64,000 bases of DNA from Thioclava sp. JE_KL1. Its GTDB lineage: Bacteria; Pseudomonadota; Alphaproteobacteria; Rhodobacterales; Rhodobacteraceae. The notes beneath the pieces are model-generated. The model saw only the letters and a program-made list of their open reading frames with translations, was not told the DNA's origin and ran no database searches. Made by a program: the position numbers and the translations under genes. Positions 43,705-52,364 of the stretch are shown one piece after another. Numbering within the stretch: the stretch's first letter is position 1; every line of letters starts with the position of its first letter. The DNA is taken from positions 124,001-188,000 of the forward strand of contig NZ_WBJS01000001.1 in NCBI RefSeq assembly GCF_009296265.1. The letters are read 5' to 3'.

Positions 43705-45120
43705 TTAGCGCAGGAATTTCTGGGCAAGCTTCGCCATGCGTCCGCTGCGATAGGGCGGCATCAGCATCGAAAGCGGCGCGAAACGGTTCTCGAGCACGGG
43801 CTTGAGATGGGTGAAGGCCTCGAAGCCCCAATGGCCATGCGCCGCCCCGACACCCGAATTGCCGATCCCGCCGAAGGGAAGGTTCTGGTGCAGGTAATGG
43901 ACCAGCGCGACATTGACGCCCACCGCGCCCGAACTGGTCGCGCGGCGCAGCCGGTCAATCAGACCACGGTCGCGCTCGAAGATATAAAGGGCGAGCGGCT
44001 TCGGCCCGGCCTCGATCCGCGCCACGACATCGGCCGCATCGTCGAAGGGGATGACCGGCAGAACGGGGCCGAAAATCTCCTCCTGTTCGACACGCATCGA
44101 CGGGTCGGTGCCCATCAGGACGGTGGGCGCGATATAGCGGCTCTCGGCCTCGCTGGTGGCCCCGGTCAGCGCCTTTGCGCCAGCGGATTGCGCGCTCTCG
44201 ATCATGCCCATCAGGCGGGCGAAATGGTCCGGGTTGATGATCCGCGCGAGGTCGCGCGAGGCCGCCTGCGCCTCTTCCGTCTTGCCATACATCCGCGCGA
44301 TCGCGGCTTTCAGCTCGGCCAGAAAGGGCGCTTCGATCTGCTTGGCGACATAGACGTGATCGGGGGCGATGCAGGTCTGACCGGCATTCGCGAACTTGCC
44401 CCAGGCGATCATCCGCGCGGCCTTTTTCAGATCCGCGCCGGGGCCGACGATGACCGGGGATTTGCCGCCCAGCTCCAGCGTCACAGAGGTGAGATGCTTC
44501 GCCGCCGCCGCCATCACGATCTTGCCCACGCGCGGCGAGCCGGTGAAGAAGATATGATCGAACGGCTGCTCGAGCAGTTCCTGACTGACCTCGACCCCGC
44601 CCTGTACAACGCGCACGAGATCGGCAGGCAGCGCCTCCTCCACGATCTGCGCGATCACGGCGGCGCTGGCCGGGGCCAGCTCGGACGGTTTGACGATCGC
44701 GGCACAGCCCGCCGCGATGGCCGAAACCAGCGGCCCGAGCGACAGCGCCAGCGGGTAATTCCACGGCGCGATGATCAGCGCGGTGCCCTTCGGCTCGGGC
44801 ACGATCCGCGCGCGGGTGCCCAGCATCGCGCGGGTCGGGCGGACCCGGCGGACCTTCGTCCACGTCTTCAGGTGGCGCAGCGCGTGCGAAATCTCGGCCT
44901 GAACGGGCAGAATTTCGGTCAGGCGGATCTCGGCCTCGGGCTTGGCGAAATCCTCGGCCAGCGCCGCGAGGATCTCCGCCTCGCAATCGTGGATCGCGCG
45001 CGAGAGCGCCTGCAGCGCCGCGCGCCGCTGCGCGGGATCAAAAGCCATGCGGCGCTGCGGATTGCCTGCGGCAAGGTCGACGAAAATCTGCGCCGGGGTC
45101 TTGAAACTGCGGTGATCCAT
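43705..45120 (-). CDS. Aldehyde dehydrogenase (class 3-like, coniferyl-type)
   Basis: The 471-aa NAD(P)-dependent enzyme has PWNYPLALSLGPLVSA (Asn121), FTGSPRVGKIV, catalytic Glu216 in LELGGKSP and nucleophile Cys250 in NAGQTCIAPDHV. The relatively short length and the C-terminal SGVGAAHGHWGFEAFTHLKP match the ALDH3/coniferyl aldehyde dehydrogenase group. It oxidises aldehydes to acids; the substrate is unknown. I chose the ATG at 45120 with GGAGCCCCG upstream. The tail RSGRMAKLAQKFLR is basic and amphipathic. Confidence 0.9.
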   Translation of the reverse strand: MDHRSFKTPAQIFVDLAAGNPQRRMAFDPAQRRAALQALSRAIHDCEAEILAALAEDFAKPEAEIRLTEILPVQAEISHALRHLKTWTKVRRVRPTRAMLGTRARIVPEPKGTALIIAPWNYPLALSLGPLVSAIAAGCAAIVKPSELAPASAAVIAQIVEEALPADLVRVVQGGVEVSQELLEQPFDHIFFTGSPRVGKIVMAAAAKHLTSVTLELGGKSPVIVGPGADLKKAARMIAWGKFANAGQTCIAPDHVYVAKQIEAPFLAELKAAIARMYGKTEEAQAASRDLARIINPDHFARLMGMIESAQSAGAKALTGATSEAESRYIAPTVLMGTDPSMRVEQEEIFGPVLPVIPFDDAADVVARIEAGPKPLALYIFERDRGLIDRLRRATSSGAVGVNVALVHYLHQNLPFGGIGNSGVGAAHGHWGFEAFTHLKPVLENRFAPLSMLMPPYRSGRMAKLAQKFLR

Positions 45121-45181
45121 CGGGGCTCCTTTGCCGCGCATCTCAACGCGCGGGCGGGGAAATGGCAAGCGGCAGCGCGGC

Positions 45182-45967
45182 TTAGCGCGCGCGACGCAGC
45201 GGCAAGGACAGCACGAAGAGCACGGTCGAGGCCGCCACGATCGACGGACCGGCGGGGGTGTCGAACTGCAACGACCCCCAGAGCCCCAGCAGCACCGAGG
45301 CGATTCCCACCCCGGTCGCGCCCGCCGCCATCGCCTCCGGCCCGCGCGCGAACTGCCGCGCGGTGGCCGCCGGGATGATCAGCAGCGCCGCGATCAGCAA
45401 CGCGCCGACGATCTTGATCGCCACGGCCACGGTCAGCGCCAGCGCGATGGTCAGCGCCATCTGCTCGCGCCGCGGATCGAGCCCAGAGGACATCGCCAGC
45501 TCGTCATTGATCGTCGCGGTCAGCAGCCCCTGCCAGCGCCATGCCAACAGCGCCACGACCACAGCCGAGCCGCCCCAGACCACGGCCAGATCGCTGCGCG
45601 ACACGGCGAGAATATCGCCGAACAGCCATGCCGACAGATCGACCCGCAACCCCGATTGCAGTGAGGCCGCAACGAGGCCGAAGGCCAGCGCGGAATGGGC
45701 GAGCACCCCCAAGAGCGTGTCCATCGCATGGCCGCGCCCAGAAAGCCGCGCGACGGTCAGCGCCATCGCCAGCGCCACGCCGAGCGTGCCGAGATAGACC
45801 GAAATACCGAAAGCGAAGCTCAGCGCCACGCCGAGGATCGCCGCATGGGCCGTCGCATCGCCGAAATAGGCCATCCGCCGCCACACCACGAAAGAGCCAA
45901 GCGGCCCGGTCGCGAAGGTCAGGCCGATCCCGGCCAGCGCCGCACGGAATAGAAAATCGTCAAACAT
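45182..45967 (-). CDS. znuB: Zinc ABC transporter permease ZnuB
   Basis: The 261-aa membrane protein has eight or nine helices and begins MFDDFLFRAALAGIGLTFAT, then VVWRRMAYFGDATAHAAILG, the hallmark of metal ABC-3 permeases. It imports Zn(II) with ZnuA and ZnuC. The start overlaps the znuC stop by 8 bp. The frame extends upstream into znuC, so 45967 was chosen for the family-typical N terminus. Confidence 0.93.
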   Translation of the reverse strand: MFDDFLFRAALAGIGLTFATGPLGSFVVWRRMAYFGDATAHAAILGVALSFAFGISVYLGTLGVALAMALTVARLSGRGHAMDTLLGVLAHSALAFGLVAASLQSGLRVDLSAWLFGDILAVSRSDLAVVWGGSAVVVALLAWRWQGLLTATINDELAMSSGLDPRREQMALTIALALTVAVAIKIVGALLIAALLIIPAATARQFARGPEAMAAGATGVGIASVLLGLWGSLQFDTPAGPSIVAASTVLFVLSLPLRRAR

Positions 45968-46760
45968 GCGCCTGCCCGTGGGTTTGAGTGCCGTCCTGCG
46001 CCGCGTCATGGGCGTGGTCGTGATCGTGGCTGCAGGTCGCGTGATCCGCATGTTCGCCATGATCGTGGCTGTGCTGGTAGAGCGCGAAGGCCCCTTGCGT
46101 TCCCATCCCGAACAGCGCGCGATATTCCGGCGCCTCGGCCACCACCTTCGGCGTGCCCTGACAGCAGACATGGCCGTTGAGGCAGATCACCCGATCCGAG
46201 GCCGACATCACCACGTGCAGATCGTGGCTCACCATCAGCACCGCGCAGCCGGTTTCCTGACGGACCTCTTCGATCAGCTTGTAGAACCCCGCCGTGCCGG
46301 GCTGGTCGAGCCCCTGCGTCGGCTCGTCGAGGATCAGGATCTGCGGCTCGGACAGCAAGGCGCGCGCCAGAAGCACACGTTGAAACTGCCCGCCCGAGAG
46401 CCGCGAAATCTGCCGCGCGCCCAGATGCGGCACGCCGGTGCGCTCCAGGGCGGCCTCGGCGCGCGCGTTCGAGACGCGCTTGGGCAGCGACAGGAAGCGG
46501 CGCACCGTCAACGGCAGGCTCGCATCGACATGCAGCTTTTGCGGGACGTAACCGATCCGCAGCCCGGCCTGACGGTTCACCTTGCCGCGCGCTGCGCGTT
46601 CCAGCCCGATCAGGGCGCGGATCAGCGTCGATTTGCCCGACCCGTTCGGCCCGACGACGGTAACGATCTCGCCCGGGGAAATCGTGAAGTCGACGCCGTG
46701 AAGCACCTCGACCTCGCCATGGCGCACGCTCAGGCCCTGCGCCGTGATCAACTCGCTCAT
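45960..46760 (-). CDS. znuC: Zinc ABC transporter ATP-binding protein ZnuC with His-rich tail
   Basis: The 266-aa subunit has Walker A GPNGSGKSTLIRALI near 37, signature RLSGGQFQRVLLARAL near 135 and Walker B ILILDEPTQGLD near 157. Its last 39 residues contain 11 His (YQHSHDHGEHADHATCSHDH and onward), a zinc-binding tail seen in many ZnuC proteins. It energises zinc import. Start chosen at the ATG at 46760, which overlaps the zur stop (ATGA). Regulated with zur and znuA by the shared intergenic region at 47267-47357. Confidence 0.94.
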   Translation of the reverse strand: MSELITAQGLSVRHGEVEVLHGVDFTISPGEIVTVVGPNGSGKSTLIRALIGLERAARGKVNRQAGLRIGYVPQKLHVDASLPLTVRRFLSLPKRVSNARAEAALERTGVPHLGARQISRLSGGQFQRVLLARALLSEPQILILDEPTQGLDQPGTAGFYKLIEEVRQETGCAVLMVSHDLHVVMSASDRVICLNGHVCCQGTPKVVAEAPEYRALFGMGTQGAFALYQHSHDHGEHADHATCSHDHDHAHDAAQDGTQTHGQAHV

Positions 46761-47266
46761 TGCGCCTCCTCGGCGGCGCAGTTCGGGCAGAGCCCCAGCG
46801 CCTCGACGGTCGCCCGCTCGACATGGAAATTCAGCCGCTCGGCCGCGCCCTGCAGCGCGCGGCGCACCTCTTCGGCCCCCTCGTCGGGGCCGGCCTCGGC
46901 GACCTCGCCACAGTTCCGGCAAATCAGGAAGACCGGCGCATGTTCCTCGCCCGGACTCATGCAGGCGGCGAAGGCATTCAGGCGGCGCACGCGATGTGCA
47001 AGACCATGCTCGACAAGGAATTCCAGCGCGCGATAGGCGACGGGCGGCTGCTTGCCGAACCCATCCTCCGCGAGCCGGTCGAGCACCTCGTAGGCGCCCA
47101 TAGCCCGATGTTCTTCCAGCAGAATTTCCAGCGCGCGCTTGCGCACCGGGGTCAGACGCGCGCCCTTTTCGGCGGCGACAGCCTCGGCGCGCGCCAGCGT
47201 CGTGCCAGCGCATCGGCTGTGGTCATGCGGCGTGAAAGCCTTGGCGGAAGAGGTCGAAGATCCCAC
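46757..47266 (-). CDS. zur: Zinc uptake regulator Zur (Fur family)
   Basis: The 169-aa repressor has a winged helix (LTPVRKRALEILLEEHRAMG and ALEFLVEHGLAHRV) and a dimer domain with structural zinc Cys pairs CRNC near 124-127 and CPNC near 161-164. His in FNFH..ERA and HAP positions supply regulatory zinc sites. Zur bound to zinc represses zinc import. It leads zur-znuC-znuB, all overlapping, divergent from znuA. The N-terminal SSTSSAKAFTPHDHSRCAGT is a family-variable extension. Confidence 0.92.
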   Translation of the reverse strand: MGSSTSSAKAFTPHDHSRCAGTTLARAEAVAAEKGARLTPVRKRALEILLEEHRAMGAYEVLDRLAEDGFGKQPPVAYRALEFLVEHGLAHRVRRLNAFAACMSPGEEHAPVFLICRNCGEVAEAGPDEGAEEVRRALQGAAERLNFHVERATVEALGLCPNCAAEEAQ

Positions 47267-47272
47267 GAGAGC

Positions 47273-47290
47273 GTTACCTTATCACATTTC
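47273..47290. promoter_or_regulatory. Candidate Zur box 1
   Basis: GTTACCTTATCACATTTC, read in reverse as GAAATGTGATAAGGTAAC, resembles the alphaproteobacterial Zur palindrome with ATGT-ATA and AAC halves. It abuts the zur start codon (47266), a position suited to autoregulation. Confidence 0.5.
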
Positions 47291-47302
47291 TTCTTGACGA
47301 GT

Positions 47303-47316
47303 GATTTTATAACATA
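47303..47316. promoter_or_regulatory. Candidate Zur box 2
   Basis: GATTTTATAACATA, reverse TATGTTATAAAATC, matches the TGTTATA half of the Zur palindrome better than box 1. It lies about 45 bp before the znuA start and is the most AT-rich part of the divergent spacer. Confidence 0.55.
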
Positions 47317-47357
47317 CATGTTCCGCTCCTCAGATCAAGTTGGACAGGAGACCTCCG

Positions 47358-48314
47358 ATGCGCCCCACCCTTCCCGTTCTCGTGAGCGCGCTTGCCGCAC
47401 TGCCCGCCCTCTCCCAAGCCGAGGTGCCCAGCGTCGTCACCGATGTGCCGCCGGTGCAGTCGCTCGTCGCGCAGGTGATGGGCGATCTGGGCAAGCCCGA
47501 AGTGCTGCTCGGTCAGAATTCGGACGCGCATCACTATCAGCTGAAGCCCAGCCAAGCGCGCGATCTGCAGGATGCCGACCTCGTCTTCTGGGTCGGCCCG
47601 CGCCTGACGCCGTGGCTCGAACGCGCGATCGAGGGCGTCGGAGTGAAGGGCCAATCGGTCGAATTGCTGCACGCGCCCGGAACGACGCTGCGCAGCTTCT
47701 CGGCGCAGGATCCGCATGATCACAGCGCCGATCTCGACGAGGACGAGGATCACGCCGAGGCGGGGCACGACGACCACGGTGAGGTCGATCAGATGACCGA
47801 TCCCCATGCGTGGCTCGACCCCGACAATGCGAAGCTTTGGCTCGGCCTGATCGCCGACGACCTCTCCAAAGCCGATCCCGAACATGCCGACACCTACGCG
47901 GCCAATGCCGAAGCCGCGCAGGCGCGGATCGAGACGCTCGACGCCAAACTCAAGGCCGAATTCGCCCCCGTCGCGGACAAGCCCTTCCTCGTCTATCACG
48001 CGGCTTATGGCTATCTGGCCGATCATTACGGGCTGACCATCATGGGCGCGCTCTCGCCCAGCGACGCCTCGACCCCCGGCGCGGCGCATCTGGTGAGCCT
48101 GCGCGACGAGGCCTCGGCAAAGGATGCCGTCTGTGCTTTCCCGGAAGCGAACCACGATCCGAAAATGGTCGAAATCCTCGTCGATGGGACGCCGGTGACG
48201 CTCGGCAAGCCGCTCGATCCGTCCGGCACCGCGCTGACCTATGGCCCCGGCCTCTATGAGGACCTGATGCAGGGAATGGCGGACACGATCACCACCTGCC
48301 TGTCGCAGGGTTGA
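47358..48314 (+). CDS. znuA: Zinc-binding periplasmic protein ZnuA
   Basis: The 318-aa protein has a signal peptide (MRPTLPVLVSALAALPALSQ) and metal ligands of the ZnuA cluster: His in QNSDAHHYQLKPS, His in TDPHAWLDP and His in VYHAAYGYLADHYG, with NHDPKM near the C terminus. A His/Asp/Glu-rich loop (QDPHDHSADLDEDEDHAEAG and HDDHGEVDQ) lies before the second ligand, as in other ZnuA proteins. It delivers zinc to ZnuBC. The ATG at 47358 has a GGAGACC site. Confidence 0.94.
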   Translation: MRPTLPVLVSALAALPALSQAEVPSVVTDVPPVQSLVAQVMGDLGKPEVLLGQNSDAHHYQLKPSQARDLQDADLVFWVGPRLTPWLERAIEGVGVKGQSVELLHAPGTTLRSFSAQDPHDHSADLDEDEDHAEAGHDDHGEVDQMTDPHAWLDPDNAKLWLGLIADDLSKADPEHADTYAANAEAAQARIETLDAKLKAEFAPVADKPFLVYHAAYGYLADHYGLTIMGALSPSDASTPGAAHLVSLRDEASAKDAVCAFPEANHDPKMVEILVDGTPVTLGKPLDPSGTALTYGPGLYEDLMQGMADTITTCLSQG

Positions 48315-48346
48315 TCCTGCAAGACCTCCGTGCGATCTGGTGAGCC

Positions 48347-49111
48347 ATGGCTGATTGGATCGCACTCACGGAAGAATTCGGGCGCTGGCGCGCCGCACAT
48401 GTCTCGGACGGGGCGGTGAGCGACCGCAAATCCGGGCCCGCCGCGCGCCCGCTCTTGCCCGAAGGGGCCGCTGCGATCGTGGCGGCCTCCACTGCAGGCC
48501 CCGCCCCGCGCGCCCTGCCCTGCACGCCGCGCCCGGAAGGCGCGCTGCCGCTGACCGAGATCGGCGGACAAAGCTATCCTGCCCTGCCCGGCCTGATCCA
48601 AGACAGCGACGGCACCGAGATCAGCGCCCCCGAGGCGGCCCGGATCGCCGGCATCCTCGCAGGCCTCCCGCAATTCGACGGCGTGATCTGGATCTGCGGC
48701 GCAAGCGCGATCTGGGCGCATATCTCGGCGGGCGAAGTGGTCAGCGCGATGCGCGCAGGCTCCGCCGCGATGCTGGCCGCGCTTGGCGCGCCGCTGGAGG
48801 CAGGCGACGGGTTCGACGCAGCCCTCGCCGATACGCTTTCGCGCCCCGAACGCCTCGCGCGCGAATTGGCCCCGCTCAGCCTCGGACGCCCCACCCCGCG
48901 CGCCGCTGGGGCCGTGCTCGGAGCGGAACTCGCCGCGGCGAAACCGTGGTGGCTCGGGCAAACCGTGCTGGCGCTATCCTCCGCCTCCGCCCCCGGCTGG
49001 TCGGAAATTTGCGCCCGCGCCTTGCAAGCGCAGGGCGCGCAGGTCACTTTGGGCGATGGGGAGGCCGCGCTGATCGCGGGGCTGTCCGCGGCGCGCCGAC
49101 CCGGCGCGTAA
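48347..49111 (+). CDS. DgoK-like protein lacking kinase motifs (254 aa)
   Basis: The protein aligns by eye with 2-dehydro-3-deoxygalactonokinase (DgoK): DWIALTEEFGRWRAAHV for DWGTTNLRAW, YPALPGLIQ for IPGL, FDGVIWICGASAIWAHISAG for the YVMPGTHCKWV block and QGAQVTLGDGEAALIAGLSA for the C terminus. It is shorter than the usual about 290-300 residues, and the catalytic stretches DWGTT, MRGEE and PGTH are all changed, so kinase activity is unlikely. It sits between znuA and the GbsR gene with no sugar genes nearby. The family call is from memory of motifs only. Confidence 0.55.
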   Translation: MADWIALTEEFGRWRAAHVSDGAVSDRKSGPAARPLLPEGAAAIVAASTAGPAPRALPCTPRPEGALPLTEIGGQSYPALPGLIQDSDGTEISAPEAARIAGILAGLPQFDGVIWICGASAIWAHISAGEVVSAMRAGSAAMLAALGAPLEAGDGFDAALADTLSRPERLARELAPLSLGRPTPRAAGAVLGAELAAAKPWWLGQTVLALSSASAPGWSEICARALQAQGAQVTLGDGEAALIAGLSAARRPGA

Positions 49112-49146
49112 CCGAGCGGCGACAATAGGCGGCAGAGGATGGATGC

Positions 49147-49677
49147 ATGAGTGAAACCGAACTGCCCGAAGCCTTCGCCGAACTCGCCCCTCGTTTCGGA
49201 TTTTCCCGCCCCGCAGGCCGCTGCCTCGGCGCGATCTGGCGCGCGGCGCAAGCGCCCTCGGCCGACGATCTGGTGACGCAGCTTGGGCTGTCGCGCTCCA
49301 ATGTCTCGACCGCGCTGAAGGAGTTGCGCGATGCCGGTCTCGTGCAGGCCGCACGCTCGCCGGGCTCGCGCAAGGATTTCTTCGTGGCGCCCACCGAGCC
49401 GTGGGAACTGGCACGCCTGATGCTGGCCGAGCGCGAACGCCGCGTGATCGGCCCCGCGCGCGACCACCTGTCCGCCCTGGAAGCCCGCAGCGCCGATCCC
49501 CGCGCGGCGGCCCTATGCGAGCTGCTCGACGCGGCCTCGGGCTATATTCAGACGCTGATCCGCCTCGACCCGGCCGAGCTTGCCCGCCACATCGACCCGG
49601 CGCGCGGCGGTGGCAAAGCGGAAAAGCCCGCGCCTAAGCCGTCGAAGAAGAAAAAGAAAAAAGCCGCGCAAAGCTGA
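49147..49677 (+). CDS. GbsR/MarR-family transcriptional regulator
   Basis: The 176-aa regulator has a winged helix (LSRSNVSTALKELRDAGLVQ) preceded by GAIWRAAQAPSADDLVTQLG, the GbsR/MarR type, and a dimerising C-terminal region (LCELLDAASGYIQTLIRLDP). The last 25 residues are Lys/Pro/Ala-rich (KPAPKPSKKKKKKAAQS), unusual for the family and possibly DNA-contacting. Target unknown; GbsR members often control osmolyte or membrane-stress genes. It may be co-transcribed with the DgoK-like gene 35 bp upstream. Confidence 0.85.
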   Translation: MSETELPEAFAELAPRFGFSRPAGRCLGAIWRAAQAPSADDLVTQLGLSRSNVSTALKELRDAGLVQAARSPGSRKDFFVAPTEPWELARLMLAERERRVIGPARDHLSALEARSADPRAAALCELLDAASGYIQTLIRLDPAELARHIDPARGGGKAEKPAPKPSKKKKKKAAQS

Positions 49678-49687
49678 GCGCGGTTTT
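49661..49687. terminator. Bidirectional terminator
   Basis: CCGCGC at 49664-49669 and GCGCGG at 49678-49683 form the stem, flanked by A-rich sequence and TTTTTT. The left arm lies within the last codons of the GbsR-family gene. It serves that gene and the convergent sulfotransferase gene. Confidence 0.8.
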
Positions 49688-49710
49688 TTAGCCCGGCACC
49701 AAGAAGAAAG

Positions 49711-50493
49711 TTATCGGGACTTAGGCACCACGCTCGAATTCAAGTGAGGAATTGGCCCGACTTTATCGTCACCGACGTCGAGAAACTGACAAATCTCGCG
49801 TGTATCTTTGCTTTTGCTTAGATCAACACAGAGAAAATCATTCGGTCGATGAAGAAAGTATCGAATGATTTCGTCATTCCGCTTCAAGTATTTTGAGATG
49901 CAGAAATCGCGATCATACAAGAGACTCCAGTCCTCGCGCGGCTTTCCGTTCTCAACCACTGTCACAAATTGCTTATTCTGTTCGTAGAAGTAATTGTTCC
50001 GTATACCCTTCCAAAAATCGGGCCCCGCCTCGTCAATAGACTTGAAACCAAATACTTTTTGATGAAATCGGGTCAGACTTTCGTACCACGCGTCAGCGTC
50101 CCGAACAGTTAAAATGAACTTACTGTTCGGGAAGAGCGCATCTAGCGCAACGTAAAGCGAGTCTTGTGAAAAAGGTACATCTTGGAACGCATCGAAGTCT
50201 GAAACGAACCGCTTAAGAATATCGTATCGCCCCGATGAGAAGACGTGAGCCAGCAAGTTCTCCTGCAGGCCCTGATGCGGCATTCTCAACCCGAGATCCT
50301 TGAGTATTCTCTCTAGCGACGTCGTTCCGGTTTTATTGAAACCGATACAGAATACTTTATCGGAATTTGATCTCTTCCGGCCCTTCCCAGAGAAATATTC
50401 ACGAAGCGCGGTCTCATCCTTTCCGATCAGACCCGAAGCATCTCTCGCGTACCTACGATACTGGAGCCAGCGCCGGATCTGTCTTCGTCCCAT
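49711..50493 (-). CDS. Sulfotransferase-family protein, AT-rich and probably acquired
   Basis: The 260-aa protein has a 5'-PSB loop KVFCIGFNKTGTTSLERIL (Lys54 to Thr58) and a 3'-PB-like SKFILTVRDADAWYESLTRF, the signatures of PAPS-dependent sulfotransferases. Base composition is far below its neighbours: 49801-49860 has 21 G/C of 60. Codons are A/T-ending, unlike the rest of the window. It is downstream of pyrG on the same strand with a 44-bp spacer. Acceptor is unknown; cell-surface glycans are a usual target. Probably horizontally acquired. Confidence 0.82.
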   Translation of the reverse strand: MGRRQIRRWLQYRRYARDASGLIGKDETALREYFSGKGRKRSNSDKVFCIGFNKTGTTSLERILKDLGLRMPHQGLQENLLAHVFSSGRYDILKRFVSDFDAFQDVPFSQDSLYVALDALFPNSKFILTVRDADAWYESLTRFHQKVFGFKSIDEAGPDFWKGIRNNYFYEQNKQFVTVVENGKPREDWSLLYDRDFCISKYLKRNDEIIRYFLHRPNDFLCVDLSKSKDTREICQFLDVGDDKVGPIPHLNSSVVPKSR

Positions 50494-50537
50494 TACTCTG
50501 TAACCTCAGAACTTTGTCATTAGGCAGTCAGTCTCAA

Positions 50538-52181
50538 TCACACCAACCGGCTCTGATCCCGCGCGGCCTTGATGAAGCCCGCAAACAGCGGATGCGGCGC
50601 GAAGGGCTTCGATTTCAGCTCGGGGTGGAACTGCACGCCGATGAACCACGGATGGTCCTTGTGCTCGACGATCTCGGGCAGGCGGCCATCGGGCGACATG
50701 CCGGAGAAGGTCATGCCGCATTTCTCCAGCGGCTCGCGATACTTGATGTCGACCTCGTAGCGGTGGCGGTGACGCTCTTCGATGTCGGTCGAGCCGTAGA
50801 CTTCGGCGACCTTCGAGCCCTCTTTCAGCGCGGCGGAATAGGCGCCCAGACGCATCGTGCCGCCCTTGTCGTCGGTCACCTTGCGCTCGACCCGGTGGTT
50901 GCCCTGCACCCATTCCTTGAGGTGATAGACGACCGGGGTGAAGCGCTTCTTGCCCGCCTCGTGGTCGAACTCCTCAGAGCCCGCATCGCTGACCCCCGCG
51001 AGGTTCCGCGCGGCTTCGATGACGGCCATCTGCATCCCCAGACAGATGCCCAGATAAGGAACGCCCTTTTCGCGCGCGAATTGGGCCGCACGGATCTTGC
51101 CTTCCGTGCCGCGCTCGCCGAAGCCGCCGGGCACGAGGATGGCGTGGTAGTTCTCCAGATAGGGCGCGGGGTCTTCGTTCTCGAAAATCTCCGCGTCGAT
51201 CCATTCCGCCTTCACGCGGACCCGGTTCGCCATGCCACCATGGGTCAGCGCCTCGGCGATCGACTTGTAGGCGTCTTCCAGCTGGACGTATTTGCCCACG
51301 ATCGCGACGCGCACCTCGCCTTCGGCATGGTCGAGACGGTCCATCACGTCTTCCCAGCGGCTCAGTTCCGGCTTTGGCGCGGGCGAGATGCCGAACGCGT
51401 CCAGAACCGCCTGATCGAGCCCCATGCGGTGATAGGCCAGCGGCGCCTCGTAGATCGACTTCAGGTCATAGGCCGGGATCACCGCCTCGGGGCGCACGTT
51501 ACAGAACAGCGCGATCTTGCCGCGCTCTTTCTCCGGAATCGGCTGCTCCGAACGGCAGACCAGTACGTCGGGCTGCAGGCCGATCGAGCGCAATTCCTTC
51601 ACCGAGTGCTGCGTCGGCTTGGTCTTCAGCTCGCCCGACGCCGCCAGATAGGGCAGCAGCGTGAGATGCATGAAGATACATTGGCCGCGCGGACGGTCCT
51701 GGCTGAACTGGCGGATCGCTTCGAAGAAGGGCAGGCCCTCGATATCGCCGACCGTGCCGCCGATCTCGCAGAGCATGAAATCGACCTCGTCATCGCCGAC
51801 ATCGAGGAAGTCCTTGATCTCGTTGGTGACGTGCGGGATCACCTGAATCGTTTTGCCCAGATATTCGCCGCGGCGCTCCTTCTCGAGCACGTTGGTGTAG
51901 ATCCGCCCCGACGAGATCGAGTCGGTCTTGCGCGCCGAGACACCGGTGAAGCGTTCGTAATGGCCAAGGTCGAGATCGGTCTCGGCCCCGTCATCGGTGA
52001 CGAAGACCTCGCCATGCTCGAACGGGCTCATCGTGCCCGGATCGACGTTGAGATACGGGTCGAGCTTGCGCAGCCGAACCGAAAAGCCGCGTGCTTGCAG
52101 CAATGCCCCCAAGGCGGCGGATGCCAAACCCTTGCCGAGCGACGAGACAACGCCGCCGGTAATGAAGACATAACGTGCCAT
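50538..52181 (-). CDS. pyrG: CTP synthase
   Basis: The 547-aa enzyme aminates UTP to CTP. The N-terminal synthetase has [17 protein letters not shown] at 9-25, and the glutaminase domain has the nucleophile elbow [10 protein letters not shown] near 375 and a C-terminal [20 protein letters not shown]. The length is standard. I chose the ATG at 52181. It is downstream of secG on the same strand, separated by 183 bp with a hairpin. Confidence 0.97.
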   Translation of the reverse strand: MARYVFITGGVVSSLGKGLASAALGALLQARGFSVRLRKLDPYLNVDPGTMSPFEHGEVFVTDDGAETDLDLGHYERFTGVSARKTDSISSGRIYTNVLEKERRGEYLGKTIQVIPHVTNEIKDFLDVGDDEVDFMLCEIGGTVGDIEGLPFFEAIRQFSQDRPRGQCIFMHLTLLPYLAASGELKTKPTQHSVKELRSIGLQPDVLVCRSEQPIPEKERGKIALFCNVRPEAVIPAYDLKSIYEAPLAYHRMGLDQAVLDAFGISPAPKPELSRWEDVMDRLDHAEGEVRVAIVGKYVQLEDAYKSIAEALTHGGMANRVRVKAEWIDAEIFENEDPAPYLENYHAILVPGGFGERGTEGKIRAAQFAREKGVPYLGICLGMQMAVIEAARNLAGVSDAGSEEFDHEAGKKRFTPVVYHLKEWVQGNHRVERKVTDDKGGTMRLGAYSAALKEGSKVAEVYGSTDIEERHRHRYEVDIKYREPLEKCGMTFSGMSPDGRLPEIVEHKDHPWFIGVQFHPELKSKPFAPHPLFAGFIKAARDQSRLV

Positions 52182-52312
52182 GAAGACCCCCGTGATCTGC
52201 GAAATTCGAATGGTTTCCCTGCCCCAAAGAGGGTCAGGATCACGGGATTTAATGCTTACACGATTCGCGGCCTGCCCGCAACCAGACCGCAAGCTATTGA
52301 GTTTGGATTGGA

Positions 52313-52338
52313 CGCACCCGCAACTTTTTGTGGGTGCG
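52313..52338. other. Hairpin in the secG-pyrG spacer
   Basis: CGCACCC at 52313-52319 pairs with GGGTGCG at 52332-52338, extended inward by GCAA/TTGT with one G-T pair. No clear T run follows on the minus strand, so it may be a processing or weak termination signal. The rest of 52182-52364 shows no gene. Confidence 0.4.
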
Positions 52339-52364
52339 AACCGATTGTCGGCTGAAGTGACGGC

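Noticed and set aside
47294-47299. TTGACG as a -35 box for znuA
   Set aside because: No -10 hexamer at suitable spacing; TATAAC is only 8 bp away.
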